64,000 nucleotides of DNA. Source: Bryum argenteum (lineage: Eukaryota; Streptophyta; Bryopsida; Bryales; Bryaceae). Made by a program: the position numbers and the translations under genes. This document shows, in pieces, positions 20,056-31,663 of the stretch. The notes under the pieces are model-generated. The model did no database searches. It was not told the DNA's origin and saw only the letters and a program-made list of their open reading frames with translations. The stretch covers positions 19,851,601 to 19,915,600 of the forward strand of contig CM073322.1 in assembly GCA_037043015.1 (NCBI GenBank), given 5' to 3'. Every line of letters begins with the position of its first letter. The stretch's first letter is position 1.

Positions 20056-22010
20056 TGTCCCTACTACATTATTTTCTATGTTGAATTTCATCACATCATG
20101 ATAAAAATTGAGGTACTTAAACCGAGGGTGCGGGTATAAAAGGCGGATGTTACACCCACTCCCAACCTCGTTTTCCAAGGCTAGCACGGTATCTTGATAT
20201 AGCGCGCAATCAAAAAGGCAGAGTGACCTGTAAAAGAATGGCCCAATTTCGTATCATCTCATCGACCGGGGGTATACATGACTAAGCCATGCCATTCACA
20301 TACTTCAAACCTACGCTATGTGCCAACCCACCACCCTAACAGCAACTTCCGGTGGATCTGTACGATCGAAGTAGCACTGATCCAGAACCTGAAGCTAAGT
20401 TCTAGGAGTGGGAGCTAGGGGTGGGGGCACTTATACCCACGCCTTTTGTTTAAAGCCAAAAAGCTCAAAAGTTTTGAAGTTTCTCCGAAAGGTGGGCTAG
20501 CTATAATCTCCTAAAAGTTAAGTTAACTGAAGAAAACTACGGGTTTGGGTAAGAGTTTGGGTAGGACTTGGGTGAGAGTTAGGTGGATGACAAGGTAAAT
20601 AACAAGGGCTTTGAGAAATATTACATTTGGCACCTTGAGGGCCTCTCTTAGGCCGGCCACCAAATGCGGAGTGATGTAGCTAGCCTTTTTGGGACAAGAG
20701 AATACCCAATCTCACTACTTTAGCAAGTCTATTCGGACGCTCATAGGGTTAAAAAACCTCTCAAAGACCAGATTTTCTACTTTGAATAGCATAATTTGCA
20801 AACTGAGGACCTTGTGCTCTAGTTGTTTATATTGATTGTAATGGAAATAATCGAAGGCACATTGCCCAATGGACATGTGAAAATCATGAATGAGCGTACA
20901 TGCAAGGACAGCATCAAACAACAGCAAAAAGGTGCAACAGCACCTCAAACAACAGCAAAGAATGCGTAAAGTTCAACTTCACGCTGTTCACGACACCGTA
21001 AAAAGGTGCTCGAAGCATCATCATCGTCAACAATTGCTACAGACGGTTGTTTGTCGCTTAGCTAGCAAGCATGGCTCACAAAACACACGCCCTGCACTTC
21101 TATCACTGTCATGACTCATGTTAATCTACCTACCTGGCTGTGGATCAGCGCTCTCAGATTTTGTCTCGATCGCTCGCAAGGCGGTGTCAGCCATGCCGCG
21201 TCTCACAGCTGCATCATCTGCTTACTTTCTTCCATTGTTGACTGTCATGATTGTGATGTCGACGGAACTACCCACACAAAGAAAAACAAAAAAAATGTTT
21301 CTTTCCACTTGTGCGAATCATAAGAATCGATACAGCTGTATCGAATTTCACATTTTTAATGACATGGATAAGTGCCATGTATGTATCCAATCGAACGTCC
21401 ATGGACTTTGCTGTTGTATTGAAAGTCAGAGACCGTGGAGTGCACTCGGAGAGTTTAGAGTTTCTCCTTCTCGATAGATTAGTAGGCTGAGAAACATGCG
21501 CTGTGGTGTTGCAAAGGATGTTGGTGGCATTAGTAACAATGTTACATACGTTTTGTGCTGAGTGAGGAGGGGATGCAGTAATTATGCATCGCAGCTGCGT
21601 TTGATTCAGGACCTTCTATAACACATGTTATCAACTTTGGATGATTGTCCAGTTTCTCACTTTAATGCAGTGTCTTACAGACCGTGGCAGTTTGAAAGGG
21701 CTCAAGAAGCTTATAAGGTTAGGAGTTTCAGGCCCCACAGATTGATTTGTGGGTTGATCTGTCATGAAATAACCTCACATTGAGTTCCTCGGTTTTGATC
21801 ACTCCACCTTCCAGTGACAGATAAAGCAATAAATTTTACGGCTAAACCACCCTCGAGGCCCCGATTGGAGAGCCGAACCATTTCGCAACAGGCAAGCTTC
21901 CTGGGAAGTATTTTGTGCTTATTCAGCTTGAAAGTGAAACAGGTGGATGGCAGATCAAGCAAGCAGTACATTCCAACAGAACATAACTTGTCCTTTGAAC
22001 AAGGACTAGT
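20056..22010. other. Intergenic, possible isolated TATA box
   Basis: GGTATAAAAGGCGG at about 20130-20143 would suit a core promoter, but no convincing coding sequence follows. Plus-strand frames at 20890-21114 and 21118-21477 show no family similarity and no supported splice sites. No gene is called. Confidence 0.35.
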
Positions 22011-22400
22011 TTAGCGTTCGCCTATTGAGTAGATTTTAAGGTATGTTACATAGAAACTACGCATATACATAGGCTTTACATAGTTACTCCTTGTAGCAGT
22101 CTTCAATTGATGAGAAGATATCGGAATCATTTTTTTGCGGATGCTGCTGGAGTTGATGCGCGACTTCGGCTCCCGCTCAAATACGGTATTTGTTTGCCGG
22201 GAGGGACAGGCACTCCGCGCTCTTGTTGGCGAGGAATTTGTCCGCGAGCGTATTTGTCTCGAGCTGGCACGGGCTTGAATCTCACCGTCCTTGAAGTAAA
22301 CAGGTACCGAGAACTGAAGGTTAACAGAACTGTGATAATAACAAAATCTTGGATAAGCAGGCTTATCAGCAGTCGGATTCACTCATTTCACTACAGTCCC
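22011..22400 (-). pseudogene. Diverged H1-linked exon copy F
   Basis: Read on the minus strand, this stretch shows the same order as the 3' end of the other copies: GTGAAATGAGTGAATCCG, an acceptor-like tract, then TTCTCGGTACCTGTTTA matching the TTCTCGGTACTGTT core of copies C and E. Similarity is weak afterwards. It extends the mirror-image H1 block to about 22.0 kb. Confidence 0.4.
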
Positions 22401-22648
22401 CACTCAAATTCCCCATACGATCCAACCACCCACATGCGTCCACCAGTACTCATGAGCCCCCTGAATGTGTATTTAGATTATGTGCCTCAGCTATTCATCT
22501 TTCGCAAGAGAGGTCGATACGAAGCGTCCAGTAACAGATCTATGTCAACTATGTTATTCAACAGGGTCTTCCAGAGGGACACATGAAGAGATACATTTCA
22601 GTATCTCTATCGCTCTCGACTTCGATAACAATGACGAAGGCACCCCGC

Positions 22649-22860
22649 TTAAGGGGAATATAATTTTAAGAGACCGCTCGTAGATCTCTTTAAAACCGAC
22701 GAGTAAACTGATTCTTTGTCTGCATCTGGGTTCTCTCGCTCCGCGCTGGCATCGAGTCGTCTCGGTGGCGATGGTGTGCGCGGCCTTGGCAGGTTAAACA
22801 GTACCGAGAAGTCATGGTTATCACAATCCTGATAATAAAATATTTCCGGTCGCGGGCATC
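22649..22860 (-). pseudogene. H1-linked exon copy (DCDNHDFSVLFNLPRPR type)
   Basis: After an acceptor-like TTATCAG the minus-strand frame reads DCDNHDFSVLFNLPRPRTPS and continues with a polar ERENPDADKE segment, ending at 22649. It is the inverted counterpart of acidic copy C (10451) but lacks the long acidic repeats. Whether it is spliced to an H1 exon is unknown. Confidence 0.5.
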
Positions 22861-23033
22861 TCAACAGACACATCAGTGTTCACTCAATTCACTACGTCAC
22901 AATCAACTTGACCACACACGATCCACATGCACCCATCGACATTCATGCACCATTCTCAAGACATCGACCATTCCTTTACAGTGGTGGTGTTCATGAACAC
23001 CAATTCGAAATGCACATCTCCAGCACCAACTCC

Positions 23034-23280
23034 TTACTTCTTTGCCTTCTTCGCTGCAGGTTTCGCTGTCGCCGCCTTCGCCACGCGTTTCGTCACCTTC
23101 GCTACGGGCTTCGTCGCCCTCGTCACGGGTTTCGTCGCCTTCGCCTTCGCCACTAAATCTGAGTTGTTGTCCTCCTGCCTAGTGTTGCTTTGAGTCGATA
23201 GCGATGCTATGCGCGGCCTTGGCAGATTGAACAACACCGAGAAGTCATGGTTATCGCAATTCAGATTACAAGAAAAATTT
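23034..23280 (-). pseudogene. Tail-only H1-like copy E
   Basis: The minus-strand frame reads NCDNHDFSVLFNLPRPRIAS, then SNTRQEDNNSD, then a Lys/Ala tail ending KPAAKKAKK. It mirrors copy B at 9583-9975: an H1 C-terminal tail preceded by the shared NLPRPR leader and no globular domain. The acceptor position reads TCTGAA rather than a CAG, as in copy B. Confidence 0.5.
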
Positions 23281-23448
23281 ATCGGTACGCATATCTCAGC
23301 AGACAGATCAGTATTAACTCATTTCACTAAGTCACACATTCAACTTGCCACCATCATTCATGCACCATTCTCAGGACATCGATCATTCCTCCAAAGTGGT
23401 GGTGTTCATAAACACCAGTTCGAAATACACTTCTCCCACAACAACTCC

Positions 23449-24673
23449 TTACTTCTTTGCCTTCTTCGCCGCAGGTTTCCCCGTCGCCGCCTTCGCCGCA
23501 GGTTTCCCCGTCGCCGCCTTCGCCGCAGGTTTCCCCGTCGCCGCCTTCGCCGCAGGTTTCGTCGCCTTCGCCTTCACACTCTTCGGACTCTTCTTCGGCG
23601 TCACCACCTTTCGCACCATCGGCGGCTTCCTCCCTGCCGCCGGCTTCTTCACCGCCACCGCAACCGCTGGGGCTGCTTTCTTCGCAGGGGCTTTCGCCTT
23701 CTTCGCTGCCGGCGCAGCCTTCTTTGCAGGGGCCGCTACTTTCGCCTTCTTCGCGGCTGGCGCAGATGCCTTTGTCACTGCCTTCGCCTTCACCACCACC
23801 TTCGTTGCCTTCGCCCCTGCCGCCTTTGGCTTCGCAGCACCCGCCCCACCACTCTTGCTCTTCACTCGGCTCGCTGCCACCGGCTTCTTGGCCACTTTAG
23901 CCTTTGGGGCCACCTTCGCCGCTGCTTTCGGAGCACTCGAAGCCTTGGCCGCCTTCGCAGGCTTCTTCAACTCGTCAGACAGCTTGAACGAGTTCTTCAC
24001 CTTCACCAGCTTCCCGGACTTCGTCAAATTCCGCAGCTGCACCGTCAGCAGCTTCCTGAAGTTCGAGGGCAGACCTGACTTGTACTTGTCCTCCAAGTAC
24101 TTGGCGATGGCAGGCTGGCTAGACCCCGTCCGATCCTTCAACGCACCAATAGCCTCCACCACCATCTGCCACCGTCCACAAGCTCCATGTTATCACCAAA
24201 TATGCTGCTCACAGCCCAACTACATTGCAAACCCTACCATGCTCTCTATAAACCACCCAATACAACGAGCTAAGGCCATAACCCAGAACCAATGGCAGAC
24301 AATTGGCGCACTCTCATCACATGTAAAGAAATCAAGATAACCCTGTCTTATCAGGAAGCAGAGAAAGACGTCAGTACGGCGCGTCTCGAACACTTACCAC
24401 GAGGTATGATGGGTGCAACGGCTGCGCCTTCGCAGTCTTCTCCTTCGTGTCCTTCACCTTCGGGGTCTTGACAACCGCCTCCTTGGGTGCCTTCGCCGCC
24501 CTAGGCTTCTTCTCCACGGGTGCCTTGGCCACCTTAGGTTTTTTCTCCACTGGTGCCTTTGTCTTCCTGGTAGCTTTCTCCTTGACAGGCTTCACCTCGT
24601 CGGCAATCACTTCCTCCACAGATTCGACTGCGGGGGCAGAGTCGACTACTGGGGTGGAGTCGGAGGCAGCCAT
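23449..24673 (-). CDS. H1: Linker histone H1, copy D (2 exons)
   Basis: Exon 1 is 24398-24673 and exon 2 is 23449-24165, with a phase-0 GT-AG intron at the same place as in copy A (after HPSYLV). The product is 330 residues. The globular domain is nearly identical to copy A (LPSNF here, LPPNF there). It differs by an extra APVEKKPKVAK unit in the N-tail and by additional ATGKPAAKA units near the end, the latter caused by a 27-bp tandem repeat at about 23475-23560. The frame is intact. It binds linker DNA and compacts chromatin as a nuclear architectural protein. The pair with copy A forms an inverted duplication. Confidence 0.95.
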
Positions 24674-25085
24674 CGTAACAAACAGAGCGGAGACGCCGCA
24701 GAAACCCTAACACCAGACCTCAACACAAACGCACGACTATATGAAACTAAAGCACTGTAGGACCAAACGCGTCTCACTTCACACTTGCAAATACAGGTCG
24801 AATCCACACAAAGTTGAAGCAATCCACTGAGCAAAAAACTATCAAGTCTATCAGAAACCCTTTTACAGGTGCACACAATGGTGAGCCACACGTTCCAAGA
24901 AGGAAAGCGTCACAATCACAATTAGTGCGCAGTGCAAGCGAGCAATCGAAACGCCACCGATTAGCTGAGAGTGCAGACAGCGAATGAGCGAGCGAGCAAG
25001 CAAAGCGTGCAATGGGAAAGGGACAGCAAACGAGACGTGAGCTGAGGGAATGCAGAAACTGGGAGCGAGTTCCGAGGCATGGTGG
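24674..25085 (-). promoter_or_regulatory. Upstream region and 5' leader of H1 copy D
   Basis: This is the inverted counterpart of 7803-8222: GCTCCCAGTTTCTGCATTCC and the GCTCG-rich tract are conserved up to GAGTTCCGAGGCATG at about 25071-25085, where similarity ends. It marks the outer edge of the right arm of the inverted duplication. Confidence 0.55.
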
Positions 25086-25853
25086 AGGGAGATAGGCACG
25101 GGGACCCTCGCTTTCCCGCTCCCGCCCTCCCCCTCCGCATTTGAAAATTTGCGCGCGTACTCCACTTTTGAATTCTCCCTTTCGCACTTGCCTAGTCGCA
25201 AGCACCAACCATGCTGCTCGTCCCCGCCTCGGGTCCCCGCGCTCCCCTCGCCGAGAACGTGGCATCTCTGCGTTCCCATCCGTGGATTCAGATGAGAACC
25301 GCTCGTTCGTAGGTTCCAATTGCTGATTAGCTAATTATTAACAAAGTGTATTTATGTTCTTGGAGTATAATTCAAAATGGAGTTACAAATGCAATGTGTA
25401 TTTTTTTTTTTAAAATTAAAATTTTTCACTGTACATTTATGATAAGTAGTTTGGATTGCTTCAAAAACATTAAGTTGAAAGTATTATAATTGTCCAGTGG
25501 GTTCTTTCAAATCTATCTCATGAGATGGATTTGAGAAAATCTATTAAACATTTATAATCGACAGAGGGAGTATCATAAATTGTCTATAATTTTTAAAGTA
25601 AATTTAAAATTCAAACCAACAATTTTTTCATTCTCAACACCAATGGTGTGGTGGGTGACACGGGAGCATTTTATTATTTAATCAGCCTTAGGGAGTTCTT
25701 TTTATGAAAACCAAATAGTGACCAGCCATTACTAGCACCAATTCTATCACAAAGGTGATTGTAAAATCTTTGTGCCAAAATTATAACAAAGTGATATGAA
25801 TCACAATAGTGACGCCAATCGAGTGATTTGGTTCTTGTTATAAAGTGATTGAA
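25086..25853. other. Spacer, no gene recognised
   Basis: GC-rich near the H1 promoter and AT-rich beyond 25320. Short frames that overlap the H1 leader are not supported as genes. Confidence 0.4.
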
Positions 25854-26003
25854 GCGAAAGCCTTGATATGGTAGTGATGCGAAAGCCTTGATACGCTAGT
25901 GGTGCAAAAGCCTTCATACGGTAGTTATACAAAAGCCTTCATACGGTAGTTATGCGAAAGCTTTCATACGGTAGTTATGTGAAAGCCATGATATGGTAGT
26001 GAT
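25854..26003. repeat. Six-copy 25-bp tandem repeat
   Basis: Six contiguous 25-bp units of the form GCGAAAGCCTTGATACGGTA plus GTGAT/GTTAT. The next 400 bp (26160-26420) carries looser repeats of TTGTTGCATGTGACATCCTAAAG-like words, shortened here. Confidence 0.9.
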
Positions 26004-26422
26004 GACGTGATTTTATATTGTGACCATGACATGATAAGTAGTAAGTTTTAAGATTCTTTTTGAGATGATTGTTACCACAATGATAAAAAAATAAATAATT
26101 ATTTATACAATAATTGTGATAGATTGACATAAATACAACGAATAATCGAGACAAAGTGCACGTATATCCAAAGAAATAGTTGATGCGTATGACATCCTGA
26201 AGTATTGATTGTTGTTTGTGAAATTTTAAATGTTTGGTTAGTGCATGTCACATTCTAAAGGACAGATTGTTGCATGTAACAACCGTGAAAAGAATCGAAA
26301 TAGAACTGATTCATGTGTGTGACAACCCTAGAAATAATCTTAATAGGACTAAATGTTGCTTGTGACATTTTAAAGAGCTAGTTGTTGTATGTAACATCCT
26401 AAAGGTTTGGTTGTTGCATATG

Positions 26423-27003
26423 TGTTGCGGACGGCAACTCAAAGACAAGACTCGACACTAAATTGAGGAGAGACCTCAAATAGAGACCAAGATAAAATGG
26501 AAGTGAGGGGATAACTCACAGAAGACTGAAGATGGTACTTCGGAGAAGACAAGGAGAAATAGTATTGATAACAAGAGGATAGGAACAACGGGTGTTGAAG
26601 AGAGTGAAAAACAACATCCTGAAGCTCTCTATATATTCTACGCTGGAGGAAGCTTCCGTGATAGTATCCTAGAAGCAGCCATAGGGCCTTCCGGAGGCTA
26701 AGGTGGCTTCCGGAATCTAGGAAAGCGAAGCAGAAGCTTCCCGAATCTAAGAAGCTTTCAAGGTAAGAGCCATGAAGCAACCATAGGGTCTTCCGGAAGC
26801 TTAAGGGGCTTGGGGAATCTAGGATAGTGCGGCCGAAGCTTCTTATATTTAATAGGAACTTCTAACAACTGCTAGAAGGTTCTATAACCAACCATAAACT
26901 TAACAAATAGATAAATATAATTTGGAAAACACTTGTAATACAAGTGAACCACGGTAAACTCATGCGTGCAGATGACACCCGATATAGCACGTCCGTGCCA
27001 TCA
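26423..27003 (-). mobile_element. LTR of the heat-shock-element family, minus orientation
   Basis: Read on the minus strand it starts TGATGGCACGGAC and ends GTCCGCAACA, matching the ends and order of the solo LTR at 5274-5856, including CATGAGTTTACCGTG, several TTCCGGAAG words, a CTATATATT box and the CAACAC/GTTGTT stretch that follows. It is more diverged, and clear target duplications were not found. The polypurine tract next to it suggests that it is a 3' LTR. Confidence 0.8.
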
Positions 27004-27013
27004 CCCTCCCTTC
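27004..27013 (-). other. Polypurine tract next to LTR
   Basis: GAAGGGAGGG on the minus strand directly abuts the LTR start at 27003, as expected for the plus-strand primer of an LTR element. The internal retroelement sequence to its right is too decayed to identify. Confidence 0.65.
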
Positions 27014-27535
27014 AAGGGACGAGTTCCACGAGTTCACCTGTTGGTGAGGGACAAAAATAGACAAAATATATGTTCACGTAAGTTTTACGTGTACCTAACT
27101 TGAAAAAAAATGTACATGGTACAAATACCGTTAGAAGTGGATGTCGGCATTGGCGCTAGAAAACGGCGTACGTCATACCGTTATATCGAATGTCGGCGGC
27201 GACGGCTGGAAAGTCGTGCGTTGTCTATGGAGACGTGGCAGTAAGCGAGAATGTGGCGGATTGGTATGACACCATGTAGTTGACAATATCAGACATTGGC
27301 GAGGTGGCGCTCGCAACGTTACCTAATTTTCGTCCGACGTGAGTTCGAAGGCCAGCCCCTGTAAAAGTGAGCTAGACAAGTGCGTCGTCGCCTCGTCGAT
27401 ACCCCCATCGTTTTCGTTCAAAGTCTTTGCATCTACACCTTCACCAAGAGGAAACTCACAGACTTCGTGCCGGTGGCGATTCAGATGCATTGTGTCGTGA
27501 GTTACCAAACCAAGTAAGACCAAAAACAACCCAAT
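27014..27535. other. Probable retroelement internal remnant
   Basis: Adjacent to the polypurine tract, so probably the 3' end of a Copia-like internal region. A 68-codon minus-strand frame (27323-27529) has no recognisable domain. Confidence 0.3.
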
Positions 27536-29060
27536 TTACCTCCAAATCTCAGCAAAAAGGTCCACCTTCCAAGTAACGTCCACGGAGACTCTGTGAAGTG
27601 TGAAAATAAGGCGTAATCCAGTTGGGCTACCGATTCTACGCTACAACGACCTACTACAGTTCGGTTTACAGGAATGACGCTCTTGTAGATGGATCATGCC
27701 AGACAAAACCCAAAACCCTAGGGTAACCGGGTAGTTCCTGATCTGGTTTCCCTCCCGAGGTGGGTGGTCCACTGATCGGATGTTGCTTAGTAACCAATAG
27801 TGATTTAGTTTAACCTCTGTAACTCCTCGGAGGGATCCTTCATGTTATTTGGAAGAGTGCGGAATAGTCACTCTCTACCGGTTGATTAAGGTGATTGGAG
27901 TTTCACCAAATTGCACTACTCTTCCCTCATCTCTCCCCGAAGTTCTTCCTTATAACTACCGCTACTATCCGGTTTACCTCCCGAACAGTAGCTCACACCA
28001 GCAATTATCCGGTTCTCTCCCTCTCCCTAGTCCAATGGTACTTGTGATCCAGATTGCAGTGAACGGCACCCCACCCCTCGGTTCGCAAGATTTTGACTAA
28101 CGATACCTGAGGTCTAACTGATGTTCTGGTTTCCACACAACTCCTAGTGAGGACTTCCCTCAATCGGATATCCCGTTCGGGAGGTTGGAAATCATGATGG
28201 CTTTACTCACCAACCCTAACACCTCTGTCCAAACCAGTTGGCGCGACGAATTCCTTGACCAACGAACACCTTAGAGACGCTCGGACTCTCCCACTCGGAC
28301 CTCTTACTGACCACGCAACTCTTCTAGCAATCCCAACCCAGGTACTAGAATCAAAGCAACTAAGTCTACAAGGGACTCTCTGTAACTGCAACCGGATCAA
28401 GACATAGTTTGCACAACACAACTTGGAATTTCAGAACAACAAGTGAGGACACGGGGTGTTTGGATGCAAGCTAAACCTTTACTCACAGATGCAAGGAATA
28501 CAAAAAAGACGCGGAGCACTCCGCAGAGGCTGTGCTAAGTGCTTGGGATCCCCGGATTTCTCGGAAACCCTATCAGATCCGAATTTCCCGGAATCCGAGA
28601 TTTCCGGGGTGAGTGGGCCAGTCAGGTATCTACTGTTCCGGCTATGTCTACACCTAACTAATTCTAAATTCTATCTTCTACCGGCTGCCATTGGGCGGCT
28701 CGGAGGAAATGACGGCGGTGTCGTCTTTCTGAGGATGCGGATGTCTGCGAAAAGGGAAAATAGCCGCTCCGCCTTATCCGGGTTGGCGACTTTGAGAAGG
28801 TAGCTGTGCGAACTACTGAGTCCTCCTGCTCTTCTACCTATTCCGGAGCGCCTGAAGCTTCGACGGTGGAGGAACTTGGTGGGTCCCCTCTTCTTCTTGC
28901 TGAATCGTCGACTCCTCTGGTTTTGCTTGCTCGTCCCTGACTTCCATCTCCTCCTCTCGGGGCACCGGGTGTGGATCAGTTGCCTCGGCTTGACCGGTTG
29001 TGGGCTCTGACTCTTCTCCCTCTACACTTGGATTCGGGTCCTCACCCGGTGTCGTGATGA
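27536..29060 (-). mobile_element. Probable retroelement terminal region, degenerate
   Basis: The sequence is rich in CCGG-containing words (CTACCGG, CCGGTT) like the segment at 40.3-43.3 kb. Minus-strand frames at 28880-29060 read as a glutamate-rich, proline-rich protein end (GEESEPTTGQ, PREEEMEVRDEQ) resembling the acidic end of the extra ORF at 40357. I infer an LTR plus the end of such an ORF, but borders and LTR pair were not established. Confidence 0.3.
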
Positions 29061-29224
29061 TATCAGTTACATGTTGTAAAAAACTAAATATAAGTTGATA
29101 ACCTCATAGTTTTCCATGTACCTGGTATGTGGTAAATATATGAGTGTATTATTAGATTAAAAATATGTTTTGTGGTGAAAACCACAGTATAGGCTTAGAG
29201 GAATGGATAATAAATTCTTCGTGA

Positions 29225-29440
29225 CAGGCATGTATCTTGGAGGCACTGCATCTTGTCACAGTCTGGAGGTAGGAGCGCCGGTTGGTGGCATTATTTCATG
29301 CCGTTTGGTCTCGCTACTAGAGCCAAGTCGCGAGCCGATAATGTTGCTCAACGAGTTCAGCGGGATTCGAACCCGGACCGACAGAATGCGGCATCGACTT
29401 ATAAAGCCAACCAACCAAGTCCGCGACTTGGAAATTATAT
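29225..29440 (-). repeat. tRNA-derived SINE-like segment
   Basis: On the minus strand a B-box match (GGTTCGAATCC, about 29366-29376) is preceded at a suitable distance by TGGTTGGTTGG, which resembles a pol III A box (about 29407-29417). The surrounding sequence does not fold as a full tRNA, and the downstream part is unrelated to a tRNA, as in SINEs. Confidence 0.45.
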
Positions 29441-29460
29441 TTGAAGCCGCGACAAATTTT

Positions 29461-30850
29461 TTACGCCATCGAGATACCTTTAAGTCTTAAATGACTTGAT
29501 GGAGTGAGTTTTTATTAGATGGAGTTATTTGATGTTGGTTTTAATAGAATGTTAGTGATTATTATTACTCTCAGTCAAAACTCAATCTTTGGATTGATAA
29601 CTGGGTAGGTAGAATGTAAAAACAAGTGATAGAATAGTTGTATAAGAGTAATAGAAGTTGATAAGGGAGTAGATGAGGTTGACGATGCAAGCCCAATGGT
29701 ATAGGAGATGCCATATGGGCATGGTATGGGGCCTAAATGGTCCCCTTCTTCTTCTTCCTCCCCTTAGTGTAGTGTGCAGAATTTGAGAGAGGTGGTGGAC
29801 ATTTTTTTTTTGGAGTTTTGAGATGAGCTTTGAGTATGCTGTAGATGTTGTCATGAGCTTTGTAAAAACCTATCAAGCGTGGTGAGATGAGTTTTAGTGA
29901 AGGAGCAACACCTTTTTGAGTACAAAAAGGTGTGCTGCCATGTATTTTTGATTACCGTGACTTCGAGGAGTCACTACGTTTTGTAAAAATCGTTTCTAAG
30001 TGTGATATTTGGAAGGTTTGTGCATCTTGAGGTTGTGTTTGTAAAAAGCTATCATGTGTGTGATTTGAAGATAGTATGAGGCCGTGGTGCCGATTTGAAG
30101 TAGAGAGGGTTTCTTCCTCTCTTAACATGGGAGCGGCTTTGAGATGATCGTTTTTGATTTGACCTCATAACTTTTGTGTGATCTTTCTGAGATTGAGATT
30201 CAAAGGGTTTGTAATATAACTTGTTAGCTTTCTATAGAGTTATTACGCACTAACTTTGGAGCTTTTGAGTGTAGTTGACACTTTTTTTTGATAAATAAAG
30301 GTCTGCTGCCTTGAAAATTTGATCGCCTAACTTCTACTGTCCATAGAGTTTTGTGTGATAACCTTCAAGACTTGAGATTTGGTATGCTTGTATTATGTTT
30401 TAGTGGCTTTCTATCAACATATTGCTTGTTTGATTCTAATTTTGTATGAAGGTGTAGTGATTAACCAAAGTAAGAGGAAAACCACGGTTAGAGTTTAATT
30501 AAACTAACAAAGGGTATACCAAGGGTATATCTAGGATACGGGTCTTATAGAAGAGGGTATAAAAGGGACAGGGTATCTAAGGGTAAGGACCTTAAGGGGT
30601 TAAGGGTAATTAGAAATAATTATCTTAATCATGTTTGTTTAATACTAATTTTGATTAATTAACTTTAACTTTTTTTATTTAACTTAATTAAGATTAGAGA
30701 CTAATTAAGATTACAAATTTTAATTAATCGTATTTAGTTTAACTCATCCTTGTTTAATTACTTCTAATTAATTATGTTAACCTAATTTGAATTAGATTTT
30801 TACTTATGACTTCTAAACTAATCTTTTAACTTAAATCTGGAAGTGATTAT
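29461..30850. other. AT-rich intergenic DNA
   Basis: No gene recognised. The last 250 bp is made of TTAATTAA-like words and is the insertion target of the Ty3 element that follows. Confidence 0.5.
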
Positions 30851-30855
30851 GTATT

Positions 30856-31623
30856 TGTTGTTCTGGGTTAACGAGGGATGGAATGCTTTACGAGCTCAAG
30901 GCACCGAAGATAGCTTTTTTCTGTGATTTTTGAGGCAATCGGTAAGGGGGGGGTGGGTCGTGCCCCGTTTAAGCCAAAGCGTCGGAGTTGACTTTTGTGG
31001 CACCGATTGAGATCAGTTGAATACAGAGACCACGGTTCCTTCTGATACAGCGGAGGTGGGTGGTAGTCACAGTGTTCTGTCGTTGGTGTGAAAACCCCGA
31101 AGCCCAGGTTACCGAGTCTTACCGAGGCTGTTTCCCTGGTTCGGTATTTCGACAAGGCAACGGAAGAGACCGCGGTGACCCAGCAAAGCCAGGGACACCA
31201 TGGACACACAATCAAGTAGGAGGTTAGGGTTTAACCGAGGTTGTCTATCGGAATCCTCGGCAGCAGACTGAGTGAATGAGAGAGAGAGGGAATTCGGAAT
31301 ACAAGCATGGGAGAGAAAAGCTTCGGCTCTTGGCCTTTGTATTCAAAACATCAGATTCAAGATACATGTGAGTGTGTGCTCAGTGTATGGCGAAACTATG
31401 CTTCTACGGTGGCTACCCAAGAACGCTCTCTCCTATTTTCTACTTCCTTTTATACTACGACTGCCGCGGATATCTTTGCAACCAGACGGTGCCCCTTATC
31501 GACTGCCGAGGCATCTGCAGTTAACTGCTGGTGCCTCCGCCGAATTTGCTGAGCTATCCCCATTTGCGCCGTTGCCTCCGCTCCGCCGCCGTGTGGTTAC
31601 CCGATGACGCTGGTCGGGTAACA
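30856..31623 (-). repeat. 3' LTR of the Ty3 element
   Basis: Begins (minus strand) TGTTACCCGACC and ends CCCAGAACAACA. It pairs with 39469-40234. A TATAAAAG box lies at 31447-31454 on the minus strand. Confidence 0.93.
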
Positions 31624-31637
31624 TTTTGCCCTCCTCA
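31624..31637 (-). other. Polypurine tract of the Ty3 element
   Basis: TGAGGAGGGCAAAA on the minus strand directly precedes the 3' LTR. Confidence 0.75.
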
Positions 31638-31663
31638 GAGAGCGCAATCCGTCCCCGGATTGC

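Noticed and set aside
20890-21477. Two plus-strand frames after a TATA-like box
   Set aside because: No family similarity, no consistent splice sites, and composition like the surrounding intergenic DNA.
23345-24340. 331-codon plus-strand open frame
   Set aside because: Antisense shadow of H1 copy D, with the same Phe/Ala composition as the shadow of copy A.
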